Positions 26,769-36,077 are shown, numbered from the stretch's first letter. The stretch: DNA of 64,000 nt from Enterobacter sp. C2 (GCF_019880405.1 NZ_CP082269.1:2108001-2172000); one strand, 5' to 3'. Made by a program: numbers and translations. The notes: generated from the letters alone by a model not told the origin.

Positions 26769-27080
26769 ATGAATAGAAGTGACATTGAAAAGCTTACAGA
26801 TGAGCTAATCGGAGAAGCCGTCTTATCTCTCCTCAGTGAAAATGGTCCGGTCAACACCAGAGCGCTTATCACGAGGTTGCAGTCTATGGAAGCGAAAGAG
26901 AAAGATATTCGACGACGCGAGACGCTTGGGCGCGTTATCGCGGAGATAACGAATAATGCAAAAGAACCGATGCGTCGCCACTCCGGACGTGAACAGAAGG
27001 ATTCTGAGAACGAGCATAAGGACAATGTGTTTCAACTGTTTGGCACTAGCCAGCAAAAAAGCACCAGTAAAAAACACTGA
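26769..27080 (+). CDS. ymgA: YmgA-like connector protein
   Basis: A 103-residue protein related to E. coli YmgA: an N-terminal helical core (DELIGEAVLSLL, then ALITRLQSM and RRRETLGRVI) with a longer charged, Lys/Ser-rich C-terminal tail than in E. coli. Position between ycgZ and ariR is conserved. Expected to feed into the Rcs phosphorelay. Identification relies on core pattern plus gene order, since overall similarity looks moderate. Confidence 0.82.
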   Translation: MNRSDIEKLTDELIGEAVLSLLSENGPVNTRALITRLQSMEAKEKDIRRRETLGRVIAEITNNAKEPMRRHSGREQKDSENEHKDNVFQLFGTSQQKSTSKKH

Positions 27081-27118
27081 CTGCATCCATTTTTCTAACT
27101 TTTTAACGGTATAATCCT

Positions 27119-27400
27119 ATGCTTCAGGCTACGCTCCAGCAATCATCAGACCTATTCGAAACGCTGCCCGATACGGCCCTCTCCGCCTACTTCCGCAATG
27201 CGGGTGACGTTCTGGCAGACGAATCAGCGGTACTGGGTGCAGTAGTGAGAACGATCCTTGCCTCTGGCGGTCATCTCAATAATAAAGCCATTATCCTGCA
27301 TCTCATCCAGGCGATCGAAACCACCGATAACGTGGTGAAAAGCGACATTATTCGTAAGACGCTTGAAATTGTCGTCGACCATACGATGGATGATATTTAA
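27119..27400 (+). CDS. ariR: AriR/YmgB biofilm and acid-resistance regulator
   Basis: A 93-residue protein closely matching AriR (YmgB): the YFRNAG start of the core, ESAVLGAVV, the LNNKAIILHLI helix and the C-terminal RKTLEIV and DDI end. E. coli AriR is a dimeric all-helical protein linked to acid resistance and biofilm formation through Rcs. It starts 38 bp after ymgA; the ribosome-binding site is weak (AACGG). No ymgC-like gene follows. Confidence 0.92.
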   Translation: MLQATLQQSSDLFETLPDTALSAYFRNAGDVLADESAVLGAVVRTILASGGHLNNKAIILHLIQAIETTDNVVKSDIIRKTLEIVVDHTMDDI

Positions 27401-27427
27401 TTTGCAGGTAGCGTAGTCTTGTTAAGC

Positions 27428-27480
27428 GCAACGCCATCAGGCGTTGCTGGAACTGTCGGGTAGCGCCCTCACGCTACCCG
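27428..27480. repeat. Two adjacent inverted repeats between convergent genes
   Basis: GCAACGCC-atca-GGCGTTGC (27428-27447) is followed by CGGGTAGCG-N6-CGCTACCCG (27457-27480). Neither has a T-run. They occupy the whole space between ariR and the next, convergent gene, and probably stabilise or separate the two transcripts. Confidence 0.55.
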
Positions 27481-27481
27481 G

Positions 27482-28573
27482 TTAACGCGAATCGATTCCG
27501 AAGCGTGCCACTCTCTCTTCCACTTCATCCTGCGTCGGATCTCTTCCTAGCGTCGCCGTCAGTCTGGCAGCGATCGCAGAAATTTTATCTTCGCGAGTTA
27601 AGATAATTTTGGTTATCGTTAAACTCTCCTCTCCTTCAACGCTGGTACCGCTGATATAAGTGACGCTGTCACTGATGGCAATGGCGTGATAAAAAGAGAC
27701 ATCCGCGACGGCATCGGACTTATTAATGACCTGGCCATTCAGCCGCTCCTGCTGCCACAGCGCATCGGCAGCATAGCAGCGCTGGTTGAGCGCGATAGCC
27801 GAACCCGCATCACCCTGCTCTCGAAGTAAAGTTGACTGCAATTTTTCATACTCTTTGCGATCAACTTCATGGCTGAGAATGGCTGCAAGGGAGGTCTCCG
27901 GGCTGCAGTTGACCTTCATTAGCGGCTGACCCATGAAGTTATAGATGCGCTCATTGCCATCCAGATGCTGATAATAAAAATTCAGAGAGTCGTGGAAATG
28001 AACATTGGCAGTGACAGGCAGAGAGAGCGCGTGCCTATGATTTTTCTTATCGATAATGAGCCAGCGGGTGCCAGTATGACGCTGATGGCGACGCTGATTC
28101 TCAAAGTAGGTTAACGCGGTATGGGTAACGACGCCGTTAACTTTTGCAACAAACCGGGCTGCATATTCGTTCTGCCCACGGTAGTGAAGCACCAGCGTCT
28201 CCTGCGGAATCATATGCTCCAAATTATTATCGCAATCGGCAAACCAAACGTTAACGGCAGCGCGGTACGCGGCAATCTCACCATTCTGCCGTTGAGCAAC
28301 CTCGCCAAGCGCTCTTCCGGTCAAGGGGCGTTCGCTCAGGGCTAATGCCTTTGCCTCATTCACAGAAACAGGCGGAAGATGGCCGGTCAGGTGTTGATAG
28401 ATAGCCCTCTTCTTCTCTTCCTGATTCATGGCGTTATATAAGCCGCAAAAGTGCTCAACTTTTTTTATCTGTTCATTGGTGTCAGGATTGCCGGCAAGCG
28501 AAATCACACAGGTGTGAATTTCCCGTTCGGCATGATGATTAGTTTTGCTTGAAAGCGGCATAGCAGCGGACAT
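27482..28573 (-). CDS. Hypothetical protein, 363 residues
   Basis: A soluble-looking protein with no signal peptide or membrane segment. It has a Cys-containing N-terminal part (HTCVISLAG, VEHFCGLY), a central beta-rich region (VLHYRGQNEYAARFV) and a charged helical C-terminus (RDPTQDEVEERV). I do not recognise a family. The start overlaps the upstream DUF6622-like gene by up to 35 bases (ATG 28573 or 28561; neither has a good ribosome-binding site), so translation is probably coupled and the two may form a functional pair. Confidence 0.65.
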   Translation of the reverse strand: MSAAMPLSSKTNHHAEREIHTCVISLAGNPDTNEQIKKVEHFCGLYNAMNQEEKKRAIYQHLTGHLPPVSVNEAKALALSERPLTGRALGEVAQRQNGEIAAYRAAVNVWFADCDNNLEHMIPQETLVLHYRGQNEYAARFVAKVNGVVTHTALTYFENQRRHQRHTGTRWLIIDKKNHRHALSLPVTANVHFHDSLNFYYQHLDGNERIYNFMGQPLMKVNCSPETSLAAILSHEVDRKEYEKLQSTLLREQGDAGSAIALNQRCYAADALWQQERLNGQVINKSDAVADVSFYHAIAISDSVTYISGTSVEGEESLTITKIILTREDKISAIAARLTATLGRDPTQDEVEERVARFGIDSR

Positions 28574-29045
28574 AGTGAATAAATTTCCCCATAAACGTCC
28601 CTGCGAACAGGCCGCCAGAGACTATCGCCAACCCGCTGAACCCCGGCTGCGCCATCGCAGTAGGTGAAATGGCCGTGAGCACGCCAAAGGCATACTTGGT
28701 TAAAAAAGCGATCATCATCATGGGTAAGACGGTGTAATCCCCTGGGCGTTGCAGACTTCGGGATTCGTTGCCCGGCTGAATGTGCTGTGGATTAATCAAC
28801 ATATAGCCAATGGCTGCTCCTGCCAGCAGACCTAATACCCACATTGCCCATGTTCCGACCGTTGGAGGACGAAAGGCGATTAAGTCGTAGAGATCCCATA
28901 CCAGAAAAATGGCTGGAACGATCAGCAGCTTCTCCAGCTTCACCGTTGCCGGTTGGCGCGCCTTGATGCCGCGAACCAGCAGGTAGATAAACAGCGCCCA
29001 TACCCACAGCGGCGTATGGACGATAACGCCAGACAGATAATCCAT
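28539..29045 (-). CDS. Membrane protein, DUF6622-like
   Basis: A 168-residue integral membrane protein with about five hydrophobic segments (residues about 7-25, 40-58, 62-80, 110-128, 135-155). The start MDYLSGVIVHTPLWVW resembles the DUF6622 family by memory; function unknown. The ATG at 29045 (CTGGAAAAG upstream) is preferred over an in-frame start 19 codons earlier. It is divergent from the PTS gene and overlaps the following unknown gene. Confidence 0.68.
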   Translation of the reverse strand: MDYLSGVIVHTPLWVWALFIYLLVRGIKARQPATVKLEKLLIVPAIFLVWDLYDLIAFRPPTVGTWAMWVLGLLAGAAIGYMLINPQHIQPGNESRSLQRPGDYTVLPMMMIAFLTKYAFGVLTAISPTAMAQPGFSGLAIVSGGLFAGTFMGKFIHYVRCYAAFKQN

Positions 29046-29157
29046 CTTTTCCAGTGCTCCCACTAAATAGACAGCTATCCACTTTACTCTCACAGATGTC
29101 ACGCGCGATACGAAAATCTTATCAATTACCTCTGTGATTCAGCCCACATTTTAGCCA

Positions 29158-29207
29158 TGAAACCGGTTGCAAGGGAGCGCTTCACTGCTAGCATGAAACC
29201 GGTTTCA
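29158..29207 (+). promoter_or_regulatory. Tandem LacI-type operators over the PTS promoter
   Basis: TGAAACCGGTTGCA (29158-29171) and the perfect palindrome TGAAACCGGTTTCA (29194-29207) lie 36 bp apart, centre to centre. The central CCGG and flanking TGAAAC are typical of LacI-family operators. A plausible -35 TTGCAA (29167) and -10 TAGCAT (29189) lie within and between them, so bound repressor would block RNA polymerase. The LacI gene two genes along is the obvious partner. Confidence 0.75.
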
Positions 29208-29251
29208 AATATAAGTCACACACTCATAACCCATAAAAAAGGTACATCAGA

Positions 29252-31141
29252 ATGGCCATTATTAGGGATTACAATAAGTTAGCCGGTGACATCCTTCAGG
29301 AGGTAGGGGGAGAAGCGAATATCAGCAGCTTTACCCGCTGCGCCACCCGTTTACGCCTGGTTTTGAACGATACCCCTGCCCAGGCAAAAAGCCGCATCCA
29401 AAACCTGCCTGGCGTTATCGCCGTTGTAGAGAGCGGCGGTCAGTTCCAGGTTGTTATCGGTACCCACGTTGCCGACGTGTTTAATGCTCTCTCCGCACTG
29501 ATCGGCGAGGACCACGCCGGAACGGCCAATAAACCGAAAACCCGCTGGCTGGACGCGGTTATCGCCACCATGTCGGCGGTGTTTGCACCGATTGTCTACA
29601 TCCTTGCCGCCGCCGGGATTTTACAGGGGCTGCTGATTGTTGTTGGCCTGATCGATGCCGACATTAAAGCCACCGGCACCTATGCGATCCTCAACTTTAT
29701 GTCGTGGACGCCGTTTGCCTTCCTGCCGGTGTTTATCGCGATCACCGCCGCGCGCCACTTCAAATGTAATCCGTTTATCGCCGTGCTCTGCTGCTGCGCG
29801 CTGATTAACCCCGAGTGGTCGGCCATGGCGGGCCGCATTGCCACCGGGGAGACGATCACCTTCCTGTTTATTCCACTGGCGAAAACAGTCTATACCTCGT
29901 CGGTACTGCCGCCACTGTTCCTGGTCTGGGCGCTATCCTGGCTTGAGAAGCGTGTCGAGAAGGCACTGCCGGACGTGGTCAGTGCCCTGTTCACCCCGCT
30001 GATCTGCTTTGTGATCATTGTTCCGTTGACGCTGATTGTCATTGGGCCGATTACCACCTGGGCCGCAATGGGCATCGCCAGCGGCTACAATGCTCTTTTT
30101 GCCGCCGCGCCTGCCGTCGCCGCTGCGCTCATCGGCGGTATCTGGCAGATTATCGTTATTTTCGGCGTCCACTGGGGCATCACCCCGGTAATCATGGCCA
30201 ACTTCGATACCCAGGGGTATGACTCTTTCCAGGCCTATCAAACCATTGCCGTCATCGGCCAGATGGCCGCCGTATTTGGTGTCTTCCTGAAAAGCCGCAA
30301 CCGCGAGCTGAAAACCACCTCCCTGTCGGCGGGCGTAACGGCCATCTTCGGTATTACCGAACCGGCAATCTACGGCGTAACGCTGCGCTTTAAAAAGCCC
30401 TTTATCTGCGGCTGCATCGGCGGTGCGGTGGGTGCGGTGGTCGCAAGCCTGTTTGGCTCTCTTTATTACGCCTATGCGGCGCTGCCGGGCCTCTTTACCC
30501 TGGTCAACGCCATCAGCCCGGATGCGCCGATGTCCTTTATCGGTGAACTTGCCGGTAGCGCAACGGCTATCGTCCTGACTATTATACTGGTGCAGTTTGT
30601 TGGTTTTGACGATCCGGTGGCGGAAGAGACGCTCACCGACGCGCCGGAGACCGCCCCGATCGGCACCACCTCAACCGCAGCGGCGAAGACCAGCCTGGCG
30701 CTGAACAGCCCGCTCAGTGGCGAGGTGATCGCCCTGGAAGCGGTGGCTGATGAAGCCTTCTCGCAAAAGGTGCTGGGCGACGGCGTTGCTATTCGTCCCC
30801 ACGAAGGTAAAGTGGTAGCGCCCTGCGATGCCCGGGTGGAGACGGTGATCGAATCACGCCATGCTATTGGCCTGGCCTGCGACAACGGCGCTGAGCTGCT
30901 GATCCACGTTGGGTTAAATACTGTGAATCTACAAGGCGAGCACTTCCGTCCGCTGGTGAAGGAAGGCGACGTCGTTAAAGCCGGTACGCCGCTGCTGGAG
31001 TTTGATAAAGAGGCCATCGAGCGTGCCGGGTACGATCTGACCACGCCGGTGCTGGTGATCAACAGCGATGAGTTTCAACTGACGAAGCTCCAGTCCGGGG
31101 GCACTATTCGTCAGGAGATGCCGTTGATGACCATCTCCTGA
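29252..31141 (+). CDS. PTS beta-glucoside-type EIIBCA permease
   Basis: A 629-residue phosphotransferase permease of the glucose-glucoside family with all three domains in BglF order: IIB with the phospho-Cys30 (FTRCATRLR), a IIC domain with about ten membrane segments and the GITEPAIYGV signature, then IIA with the phospho-His near residue 552 (LLIHVGLNTV). It imports and phosphorylates an aryl- or alkyl-beta-glucoside or similar sugar. No phospho-glycosidase gene is adjacent, which is unusual. Ribosome-binding site AAGGT precedes the ATG. Twin operators upstream and the LacI gene 27 bp downstream suggest repression released by substrate. Confidence 0.92.
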   Translation: MAIIRDYNKLAGDILQEVGGEANISSFTRCATRLRLVLNDTPAQAKSRIQNLPGVIAVVESGGQFQVVIGTHVADVFNALSALIGEDHAGTANKPKTRWLDAVIATMSAVFAPIVYILAAAGILQGLLIVVGLIDADIKATGTYAILNFMSWTPFAFLPVFIAITAARHFKCNPFIAVLCCCALINPEWSAMAGRIATGETITFLFIPLAKTVYTSSVLPPLFLVWALSWLEKRVEKALPDVVSALFTPLICFVIIVPLTLIVIGPITTWAAMGIASGYNALFAAAPAVAAALIGGIWQIIVIFGVHWGITPVIMANFDTQGYDSFQAYQTIAVIGQMAAVFGVFLKSRNRELKTTSLSAGVTAIFGITEPAIYGVTLRFKKPFICGCIGGAVGAVVASLFGSLYYAYAALPGLFTLVNAISPDAPMSFIGELAGSATAIVLTIILVQFVGFDDPVAEETLTDAPETAPIGTTSTAAAKTSLALNSPLSGEVIALEAVADEAFSQKVLGDGVAIRPHEGKVVAPCDARVETVIESRHAIGLACDNGAELLIHVGLNTVNLQGEHFRPLVKEGDVVKAGTPLLEFDKEAIERAGYDLTTPVLVINSDEFQLTKLQSGGTIRQEMPLMTIS

Positions 31142-31168
31142 TACGCTGTTAACTAACTGGGGAGTGTT

Positions 31169-32173
31169 ATGGTCACGATACTGGATGTCGCGAGGCGAGC
31201 GGGCGTTTCAAAAGCCACGGTCTCCCGTGCGCTAAACGGCAAAGTAGTGGTCAGCGAAGAGGTGAAGGCGCGGATCTTTAAGGCCATCGAAGAGACGGGA
31301 TATCGCCCTAACCTGCTGGCGCGCACCCTGGCGACCAGCCGCTCCAACTCGGTAGGACTGGTGATCACTAACGGCCTGTATAACGGGCCGTTCTTCTCTG
31401 CCATGATCTATCAGGCGGCGACGTGCAGCGAAGATCTTCAGCGTCAGCTGGTGCTGGCCGACGGCAAGCACAGCCGGGAGGATGAGCGCAACGCTATCAA
31501 CTTCCTGGTGCAGCTGCGCTGCGAGGCGATCATGATCTACCCCAAATATCTCAGCGTAGACGAGCTGGATGACATTATTGATGAGAGCAGCGTGCCTATC
31601 GTGGTCATCAACCGCGAGCTAAAGCGCAACCGCAGCAGCTCGGTGTTTGTCGATCACTACCAGGGCAGCATGCGCATGGTGGAATATCTGCTTGCCCAGG
31701 GCCACCGCGATATCGCGTTTGTCGCGGGCGGCGAAGGGTCGCCCACGGGTGACAGTCGTCTTGCTGGCTACCGCGATGCGTTTAACGCTGCGGGGCTGAC
31801 GCCTGATGAATCGCTTATCGTGCGCGGCAGCTGGAGCACCGAAAGCGGCTACGAGGCGGGCTGCGTCCTGCTGAAAAAAGCGCGGCCGATGAGCTGTGTT
31901 CTGGCCGCCAACGATGACATGGCCATCGGCGTCACTAAGGCGATGATCGACCACGGTCTGCGAGTGCCAGACGACATCTCCGTTGCCGGGTTCGATGACT
32001 CTATTATTGGCCGTTACTTTACCCCGACCTTGACCACCGTCCATATTCCGATGGATGAGATGATCCGCGATGCGGTGCGCATTCTGCTCGCGCCAGATAG
32101 CAACGTTGACAGCGCCCCACAGTCGCTGCACGAAGGCTCGCTGATCGTCAGAGACTCGGTGGCTAAGCGCTAA
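31169..32173 (+). CDS. LacI-family repressor of the PTS gene
   Basis: A 334-residue LacI/GalR regulator, most like AscG-type proteins. The N-terminal helix-turn-helix reads TILDVARRAGVSKATVSRAL with hinge YRPNLLARTL; the periplasmic-binding-like sugar domain fills the rest (CVLAANDDMAIG near residue 250). It is co-directional with the EIIBCA gene and probably represses it and itself through the two TGAAACCGG sites. ATG 31169 has GGGGAG upstream. Confidence 0.9.
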   Translation: MVTILDVARRAGVSKATVSRALNGKVVVSEEVKARIFKAIEETGYRPNLLARTLATSRSNSVGLVITNGLYNGPFFSAMIYQAATCSEDLQRQLVLADGKHSREDERNAINFLVQLRCEAIMIYPKYLSVDELDDIIDESSVPIVVINRELKRNRSSSVFVDHYQGSMRMVEYLLAQGHRDIAFVAGGEGSPTGDSRLAGYRDAFNAAGLTPDESLIVRGSWSTESGYEAGCVLLKKARPMSCVLAANDDMAIGVTKAMIDHGLRVPDDISVAGFDDSIIGRYFTPTLTTVHIPMDEMIRDAVRILLAPDSNVDSAPQSLHEGSLIVRDSVAKR

Positions 32174-32177
32174 TGTT

Positions 32178-32206
32178 AAAAAAGGCTGCCTTCTGGCAGC
32201 CTTTTT
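32178..32206. terminator. Bidirectional intrinsic terminator
   Basis: AAAGGCTGCC-ttct-GGCAGCCTTT hairpin with T-runs on both strands, located between the convergent LacI gene and the dehydrogenase-like lipoprotein gene. It serves both. Confidence 0.92.
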
Positions 32207-32227
32207 GCTTTTCCGCTACTTTTCACT

Positions 32228-33529
32228 CTACTGCGCAGCGCTGACCCGCCAGACGGCGTCGCCGGCATCATCGGCGATAATCAGCCCACCCTGGGTATCC
32301 ATCCCCAGTCCGACCGGCAGGCCGCGGACCTGTTTCTGATCGTCAGTTAAGAAGCCCGTAACCACCGGCTGCGGCAGCCCCACCGGCTGACCATTCTCAA
32401 ACTTGACCCACATCACCTGGTAGCCGTTGAGCGGCTTGCGGTTCCAGCTGCCGTGTTCGCTGACGAACGCGCCGCCGCGATACTGCGGCATATTGTCCCC
32501 GGTATAGAACAGCAGGCCGAGCGGTGCCACGTGGGAGCTAATGGCGTAGTCGGGCTTGATGGCCTTCTCCACCAGATCCGGACGCTGGGGCTGGGCACGC
32601 TCATCAACGTGCTGACCGAAATAGCTATAGGGCCAGCCGTAGAACCCGTTCTCCTGCACCGACGTCATGTAGTCCGGCACCAGATCGGAGCCGATCTCAT
32701 CCCGTTCGTTGACGATAGCCCACAGCTTGCCGCTCTGCGGCTCCCATCCCAATCCGGTGGGATTACGCAGGCCGCTGGCGTAAATGCGGCTCGCCCCGCT
32801 GGCAGCGTCAACTTCGAGAATAGCTGCCCGGCGATACTCCGCCCCGATGCCGTTTTCAGTAATATTACTGTTCGATCCCACGCCCACGTACAGCTTGCTG
32901 CCGTCCGGGCTGGCCAGCAGGGATTTGGTCCAGTGGTGGTTGATCGGGCCGCCGGGCAGCTCTGTGACCTCCTGAGCGGGCGCGCTGATGGAGGTTTGCC
33001 CTGTTTCATAGGGGAACTTTACCAGGCTGTCGGCGTTGGCCACCCACAGCGTATTGCCGATCAGCTGAATGCCAAACGGCGAGTGCAGGTTCTCAATAAA
33101 GGTATGCTTCTCCCATTTACCGTTAACGTTGCGCAGCAGGGTAATAGTGTCCCCGCCTTTTCCTGCCTTGCCGGAGGCGCTCTGCACCAGGCCCATAATC
33201 AGCTGCTTGGGTCGCGTGGTAGGTTTCGGCGTGCTGTTTGACTCAGCCACCAGCACATCATTATTCGGTAAAACGTAGATCTGACGCGGATGCTTCAGGC
33301 CATCAGCAATTTTTTCAATCTGTAGCCCGGCGGGCACGGTGGGCTTCTCGCCCTCTTTCCACGACACCCCTTCCGGGACCTGCATCGGTGGCAGCAGGAA
33401 GTTTTGCGCCTGCGGCAGCTCCGGGTTTGGGCCCATTTGCTTTTGCGGATCGATAGTTGCGCCGTTATCACAGGCGCTCAGTAGCGCGACAATCGCCACG
33501 CTGAGTAACGCTCGGTTATGTTTTTTCAT
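32228..33529 (-). CDS. PQQ-type glucose/sorbosone dehydrogenase-like lipoprotein
   Basis: A 433-residue lipoprotein (lipobox LLSAC, Cys20; Asp at +2 suggests inner-membrane retention) with a six-bladed propeller domain of the glucose/sorbosone dehydrogenase family, seen in blocks such as HSPFGIQL, SGLRNPTGLGWEP near residue 250, FYGWPYSYFG near 297 and FVSEHGSWNR near 360. Family members oxidise aldose sugars with PQQ in the periplasm; no PQQ synthesis genes are visible here. It is translated after a strong AAGGAG and follows the DUF2231-like membrane gene by 11 bp. Confidence 0.85.
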   Translation of the reverse strand: MKKHNRALLSVAIVALLSACDNGATIDPQKQMGPNPELPQAQNFLLPPMQVPEGVSWKEGEKPTVPAGLQIEKIADGLKHPRQIYVLPNNDVLVAESNSTPKPTTRPKQLIMGLVQSASGKAGKGGDTITLLRNVNGKWEKHTFIENLHSPFGIQLIGNTLWVANADSLVKFPYETGQTSISAPAQEVTELPGGPINHHWTKSLLASPDGSKLYVGVGSNSNITENGIGAEYRRAAILEVDAASGASRIYASGLRNPTGLGWEPQSGKLWAIVNERDEIGSDLVPDYMTSVQENGFYGWPYSYFGQHVDERAQPQRPDLVEKAIKPDYAISSHVAPLGLLFYTGDNMPQYRGGAFVSEHGSWNRKPLNGYQVMWVKFENGQPVGLPQPVVTGFLTDDQKQVRGLPVGLGMDTQGGLIIADDAGDAVWRVSAAQ

Positions 33530-33540
33530 ACCAGCTCTCC

Positions 33541-33966
33541 TTAAGCGTTACGCTGACGCAGCGCGAGTTGAACATTTGCCAGCAGCAGCAGGATCACCAC
33601 TAACGTCGACAGGATCGCACCCAGAGGGACCACGGCCCAGGCGTCACGGCTATGGATGAAGGCATTGACGATCGCCAGCAGAATGGCGAGTAGGTTAAGC
33701 CAGAAGTGCAGCTTTACGGGGGAGCCGAAGGTATAGCGACGCCCTACCCAGACCTGCACCAGGTTAATCAGGCGTGGAATAATGGCAATCACCAGCCCGA
33801 TAACGATCAGCCAGCTGGCGGCGTCGGTCCACATAATCTGCATGCTTTTGATATAGAGAATGTCAAAGATCCAGGCGGCGGTAAAAAAACCGAGTGGAAT
33901 GGGGTTAAGTAGCTCATACAGCGCTACGGCAAAGCTCGAACGTCCTGACGCGGTGGGGGTATGCAT
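33541..33966 (-). CDS. DUF2231-like membrane protein
   Basis: A 141-residue protein with four hydrophobic segments (about residues 24-42, 50-68, 82-102, 112-132) and the PIPLGFFTAAWIFD pattern of the DUF2231 group. ATG 33966 lies six bases after AGGAG; an ATG two codons earlier is too close to that site. It is the first gene of a two-gene operon with the sorbosone-dehydrogenase-like lipoprotein; it may act as its membrane electron-transfer or anchoring partner, an inference from pairing only. Confidence 0.75.
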   Translation of the reverse strand: MHTPTASGRSSFAVALYELLNPIPLGFFTAAWIFDILYIKSMQIMWTDAASWLIVIGLVIAIIPRLINLVQVWVGRRYTFGSPVKLHFWLNLLAILLAIVNAFIHSRDAWAVVPLGAILSTLVVILLLLANVQLALRQRNA

Positions 33967-34267
33967 GTCCATCTCCTGAGCCTGTCCTGCGATTAACGGT
34001 ACGTGTAAAGGTTAGATTATTTTCGCGATATAGCACGATACCCTCTCTATTTGCCTTAAGGTTTTGCCGAGCGCCAAGGTATTAACAAGGTCCACTTAAC
34101 CTATTTTCATTCTTATAACCTATGCCTAAGGCATATTTCAGCGTGGCTAAAAAAATATTTCCTGAAGCTACTTTCCGTTATTGCATTGATCGTGGAAAAT
34201 GCGCGAGCCATAAGAAAAATACAGTTCCTATTTATTTATTGCCAGACGCTTGATTGTGGGGATATTG

Positions 34268-35809
34268 ATGAAGCGTAACACTCCCGTTACACAGAAAGAG
34301 TATTTACTTAACGACGGCACGACGCTTATGTCGACAACCGATACGCAAAGCCATATTTCCTATGCAAACTCCGCCTTTATTGCTGCCAGCGGGTTTGATG
34401 AGGGGGATCTGGTTGGCGAGCCGCACAATATTATCCGCCATCCTGATATGCCTCCCGCCGCCTTTGCCGATATGTGGTTTACTATCCAGCAGGGAGAGAG
34501 CTGGACGGGACTGGTGAAAAACCGGCGTTGCAACGGCGATCACTACTGGGTTCGCGCCAACGTTACCCCGGTTTATCAGCAGGAAAAACTCACCGGCTAC
34601 ATCTCCGTCAGAAATATTCCCCATCGGGAGGAGATAGAGGCGAGTGAAAAATGCTACGCGCAAATTAACAGCAATAAATTAAAAGGCTATCGCTTCTATA
34701 AAGGCGTACTGGTGCGCCGAGGCGCGCTCTCTTTTCTATCTCTTTTTAAGTGGCTGGCTATTTCCCGAAGAATTAATCTGGCGCTGGCTATTCCCGCGCT
34801 TTTGCTAGCTGCCCTGCCCTTTATTTCTCTCCCTGCGCCGGTGCAATCCGCCATAGCGCTGATGCTGTTTTTACTTATTGCACTTTTCTTACAGGTGCAG
34901 GTGTCGCGCCCATTAAAATTAATCTTAACGCAAATGCAGAAAGTGGTATCCGGACGTCGCGCCGATTATTTTCAATTTAACCGCGTCGATGAGATCGGCA
35001 TGCTGCTGCGCCTTGTGAATCAGTCCGGGCTGAATCTTAACTCTCTGGTTGGGGACGTCACCACCCAGCTGGTGGGGATCCGCAAAATCAGCCATCGCAT
35101 CTCCGAAGAGGGGGAGTCGCTACAGCAGCGTACTGAAGAGACCTCAGCCGACCTGCACCAAACGGCGGCCGCGGTGGAGGAGATTGCCAGCGCGGTGAAG
35201 CAGACGGCAGAGACCGCCGCTGAAGCGATGACGCGGGCAGATGAGACCAGCCGCAACGCGATGAACAGCGGTAATATCATGAAGCAAACCATCACCATGA
35301 TGCAGTCTGTCTCCCGGGATAACCGGCAGATCGTGGATATTATCGGCGTGATCGACAGCATCGCGTTTCAAACCAACATTCTGGCGCTTAACGCTGCGGT
35401 TGAAGCCGCCCGCGCCGGGGAAGCCGGCCGAGGTTTTGCGGTGGTTGCCGCCGAGGTGCGTAACCTGGCCCAGCACTCGGCCTCCGCCGCGAAAGAGATC
35501 AAAACCCTGATTGAGCAGAACGTCGCTAACGTCAGCAGCGGCGTGAAGATGGTGGAGAACACCGAGACGCACCTGACGGCGATGATCGATAACGTGATCC
35601 AGATGTCGACGATGATTAAAGAGATGGGTACTGCTACCCAGGAGCAGACTCAGGCGCTGTCGCTCATCAACGAATCCGTATCGCGTATCGGCGTCATGAC
35701 CCACAACAATACCAGCATGGTTGAGCAGGTGACCGACGCCGCCGGCGACCTCTCTACGCGTGCCGCACGCCTGCAACGCGCCGTTCAGGTTTTTGGCGGA
35801 GGGAATTGA
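34268..35809 (+). CDS. aer: Aer-type energy/redox taxis receptor
   Basis: A 513-residue methyl-accepting chemotaxis-type receptor. The cytoplasmic N-terminal PAS domain (residues about 20-120; IIRHPDMPP and WTGLVKNRRCNGDHYWVRANV) is the FAD-binding type of Aer. A hydrophobic hairpin (about 165-210) anchors it without a periplasmic ligand domain, followed by HAMP and the signalling tip (AFQTNILALNAAVEAARAG near residue 370). It should sense redox or oxygen status and signal through CheW/CheA. ATG 34268 follows TGGGGAT. A classical sigma-28 promoter is not evident in the 300 bp upstream. It could be a second Aer copy. Confidence 0.9.
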   Translation: MKRNTPVTQKEYLLNDGTTLMSTTDTQSHISYANSAFIAASGFDEGDLVGEPHNIIRHPDMPPAAFADMWFTIQQGESWTGLVKNRRCNGDHYWVRANVTPVYQQEKLTGYISVRNIPHREEIEASEKCYAQINSNKLKGYRFYKGVLVRRGALSFLSLFKWLAISRRINLALAIPALLLAALPFISLPAPVQSAIALMLFLLIALFLQVQVSRPLKLILTQMQKVVSGRRADYFQFNRVDEIGMLLRLVNQSGLNLNSLVGDVTTQLVGIRKISHRISEEGESLQQRTEETSADLHQTAAAVEEIASAVKQTAETAAEAMTRADETSRNAMNSGNIMKQTITMMQSVSRDNRQIVDIIGVIDSIAFQTNILALNAAVEAARAGEAGRGFAVVAAEVRNLAQHSASAAKEIKTLIEQNVANVSSGVKMVENTETHLTAMIDNVIQMSTMIKEMGTATQEQTQALSLINESVSRIGVMTHNNTSMVEQVTDAAGDLSTRAARLQRAVQVFGGGN

Positions 35810-35939
35810 CGTAATTCAACGGTGCAGCACATTTTTCGTTCACTGGCGGCGGTATGCTAACCCAGCTATGGGATACGCTTTGCCCGGCTCGCCGTTGCGG
35901 GTTGGTCCTTGAAACTATTAACAGAATTAAGGAGTTAGC

Positions 35940-36077
35940 ATGAGAACGAATCGTCAGGCACGTCATATTTTAGGTCTGGACTATAAGCTGTCGAATCAGA
36001 GAAAGGTCGTGCGTAGCGACGACGGCAGCGAAAAAGTGGTCACACACCGCCACGGGCGTCATCGCCGCGCCCAGTAA
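35940..36077 (+). CDS. sra: Stationary-phase-induced ribosome-associated protein
   Basis: A 45-residue, very basic protein starting [20 protein letters not shown], nearly the same as E. coli Sra (formerly RpsV/S22), which binds 30S subunits in stationary phase. The C-terminus differs and is rich in Arg and His. AAGGAG lies seven bases before ATG 35940. The sra-maeA-adhP neighbourhood is the same as in E. coli, although there maeA, adhP and sra have a different relative arrangement that I cannot verify here. Confidence 0.95.
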   Translation: MRTNRQARHILGLDYKLSNQRKVVRSDDGSEKVVTHRHGRHRRAQ

